Assembly: GCF_005576615.1 (NCBI RefSeq)
Contig: NZ_CP040330.1
Span: 3,100,001-3,164,000, forward strand
Origin: Natrinema versiforme
GTDB lineage: Archaea > Halobacteriota > Halobacteria > Halobacteriales > Natrialbaceae
Length of the DNA: 64,000 bases
Direction of reading: 5' to 3'
In this document: positions 63,325-64,000 of the stretch, piece after piece
How the letters are laid out: each line of letters starts with the position of its first letter
Numbering within the stretch: position 1 is the first letter of the stretch
Program-made: the position numbers and the translations under genes
Notes under the pieces: model-generated
Databases searched by the model: none
What the model was told of the DNA's origin: nothing
Seen by the model: the letters and a program-made list of their open reading frames with translations, nothing else

Positions 63325-63615
63325 TCACTCGATCGTGAACGTCGGCTCGTCGATCGACTCGCTCTTGCAGTCGGGACACCGCGAGGGGAGGTTCAGCAGG
63401 TCGTCGTAGTCGTCGAACCCGCAGTCACGACAGGTCGGCGGTGCGACGAGCAGCTGTTCGTCGGTCCCGTCGACCGACTGGGAGACGTGTTCGACGTGGC
63501 GGATCACCGCGTGTGGCGTGAGATCGAGCCGGGTGGCCAGTTCGCTCGGCGTCGCGGGTTCGGCGCGGAGGGAGTCGGCGAGTCGCTGTCGCGTCGTTTC
63601 GTCGGCCTCTCGCAT
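63325..63615 (-). CDS. HTH and zinc-ribbon transcriptional regulator
   Basis: A 96-residue protein with an N-terminal winged helix (residues about 5-45: DETTRQRLADSL, SELATRLDLTPHAVIRHV) and a C-terminal zinc ribbon (CRDC and CPDC, about residues 65-68 and 84-87). This matches COG3357-like regulators of archaea. I chose the ATG at 63615; a longer upstream frame is not supported. Confidence 0.85.
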   Translation of the reverse strand: MREADETTRQRLADSLRAEPATPSELATRLDLTPHAVIRHVEHVSQSVDGTDEQLLVAPPTCRDCGFDDYDDLLNLPSRCPDCKSESIDEPTFTIE

Positions 63616-63766
63616 ACGTTGGCTCACGAGGGTCGTGCATTTATACTGTCGGCCGTCAGCCAGCGCGGCGAGAATCACTCTGTGGAGTCTCGGGTCGGCG
63701 ACTCGAGCGTCACAGCAAACCGGTGAAAGGGCAAGTAACTTACCCGGTGCAGGTGAACATCGGGTC

Positions 63767-64000
63767 ATGAAGGCCGTCGTCCTTGCAGGCGGGTACGCGA
63801 CGCGAATGTGGCCGATTACCAAACACCGGCCCAAGATGTTCCTCCCGGTCGGCGAGTCGACCGTCGTCGATCGCATCTTCGCCGAACTCGAGGCTGACGA
63901 TCGGATCGAGGAGGTCTACGTCAGCACGAACGAGCGGTTCGCCCCCGACTTCGAGGCCCACCTCGCTGACAGCGACTTCGACAAGCCACAGCTCTCGATC
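63767..64000 (+). CDS. Sugar nucleotidyltransferase (5' part only)
   Basis: The first 78 codons of a nucleotidyltransferase; the window ends inside it. The start MKAVVLAGGYATRMWPITKH has the GG-x-ATRM-x-P signature for nucleotide binding, followed by KMFLPVGESTVVDRI. It is likely to activate a sugar 1-phosphate, as RmlA or related enzymes do. The rest of the gene is not in view, so the exact type cannot be set. Confidence 0.88.
   Translation, partial: MKAVVLAGGYATRMWPITKHRPKMFLPVGESTVVDRIFAELEADDRIEEVYVSTNERFAPDFEAHLADSDFDKPQLSI

Noticed and set aside
1-64000. CRISPR arrays, rRNA or tRNA genes
   Set aside because: No regular spaced repeats were seen, nor a tRNA cloverleaf with a T-loop and acceptor pairing; a covariance-model search would settle this.

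Overview
The window is chromosomal DNA of a haloarchaeon. The evidence is high GC content with frequent CTCGAG/GTCGAC words, very acidic proteins, leaderless genes behind TATA boxes, and archaeal genes (thermosome, LonB, Pus10, NAC, TFS, DtdA, geranylgeranyl reductase, CetZ-free FtsZ). Several families are known only from Halobacteria (HalOD1, DUF7511, DUF7344, DUF5789, DUF5797, DUF5787). The order Natrialbales (Natrinema/Haloterrigena-like) is my best guess, made without a database search.

Left part (0-21.7 kb): small zinc-finger and DUF7511 genes; a Tat-lipoprotein HtrA protease; pus10 and rnhB; a TRIC-like channel; the LonB protease directly abutting a CPBP membrane protease; nadM and a SAM hydroxide adenosyltransferase; a HalOD1 protein; a thermosome subunit without a GGM tail; a GntP permease convergent with a glycerate 2-kinase; and the divergent purine genes purNH and purB. 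Two half-size EamA transporters follow.

Middle (21.7-30 kb): a nearly complete diaminopimelate/lysine pathway on the minus strand (dapA-dapB-dapD, then lysA-dapF-dapE), mostly with 4-base overlaps. It is split by a VapBC-type toxin-antitoxin pair and an unknown membrane protein. dapA has a long predicted leader with a perfect 11-bp inverted repeat. HtpX, a NYN protein, PUA, HD, NAC and TrmI genes follow.

Right-middle (34-48 kb): TFS, an MFS transporter, a lower-GC two-gene patch (winged-helix regulator plus an unknown protein), DUF5797/DUF5787, Nudix, an S10 paralogue, an M20 amidohydrolase, geranylgeranyl reductase, an IS200/IS605-type relic, a 2Fe-2S ferredoxin, a rhodanese-MBL protein and FtsZ.

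Right part (49-64 kb): dtdA, a triple-PAS bacterio-opsin-activator-type regulator, a double-winged-helix regulator, a CaCA antiporter, aroE, an HhH protein, a pabB-pabA-pabC cluster, a saccharopine-dehydrogenase-like enzyme, a Rieske protein, two small regulators and the start of a sugar nucleotidyltransferase.

The most unusual signals are not genes. Two copies of a structured intergenic element (34621-34765 and 43114-43286) share leader blocks, while their nested hairpin arms differ in sequence but stay perfectly complementary; each abuts the stop codon of a minus-strand gene. A diverged remnant of the last codons of purH lies downstream of purNH. There is a palindrome-bounded IS605-like relic, and pabB carries an in-frame palindromic insertion. 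No tRNA, rRNA or CRISPR array was recognised.
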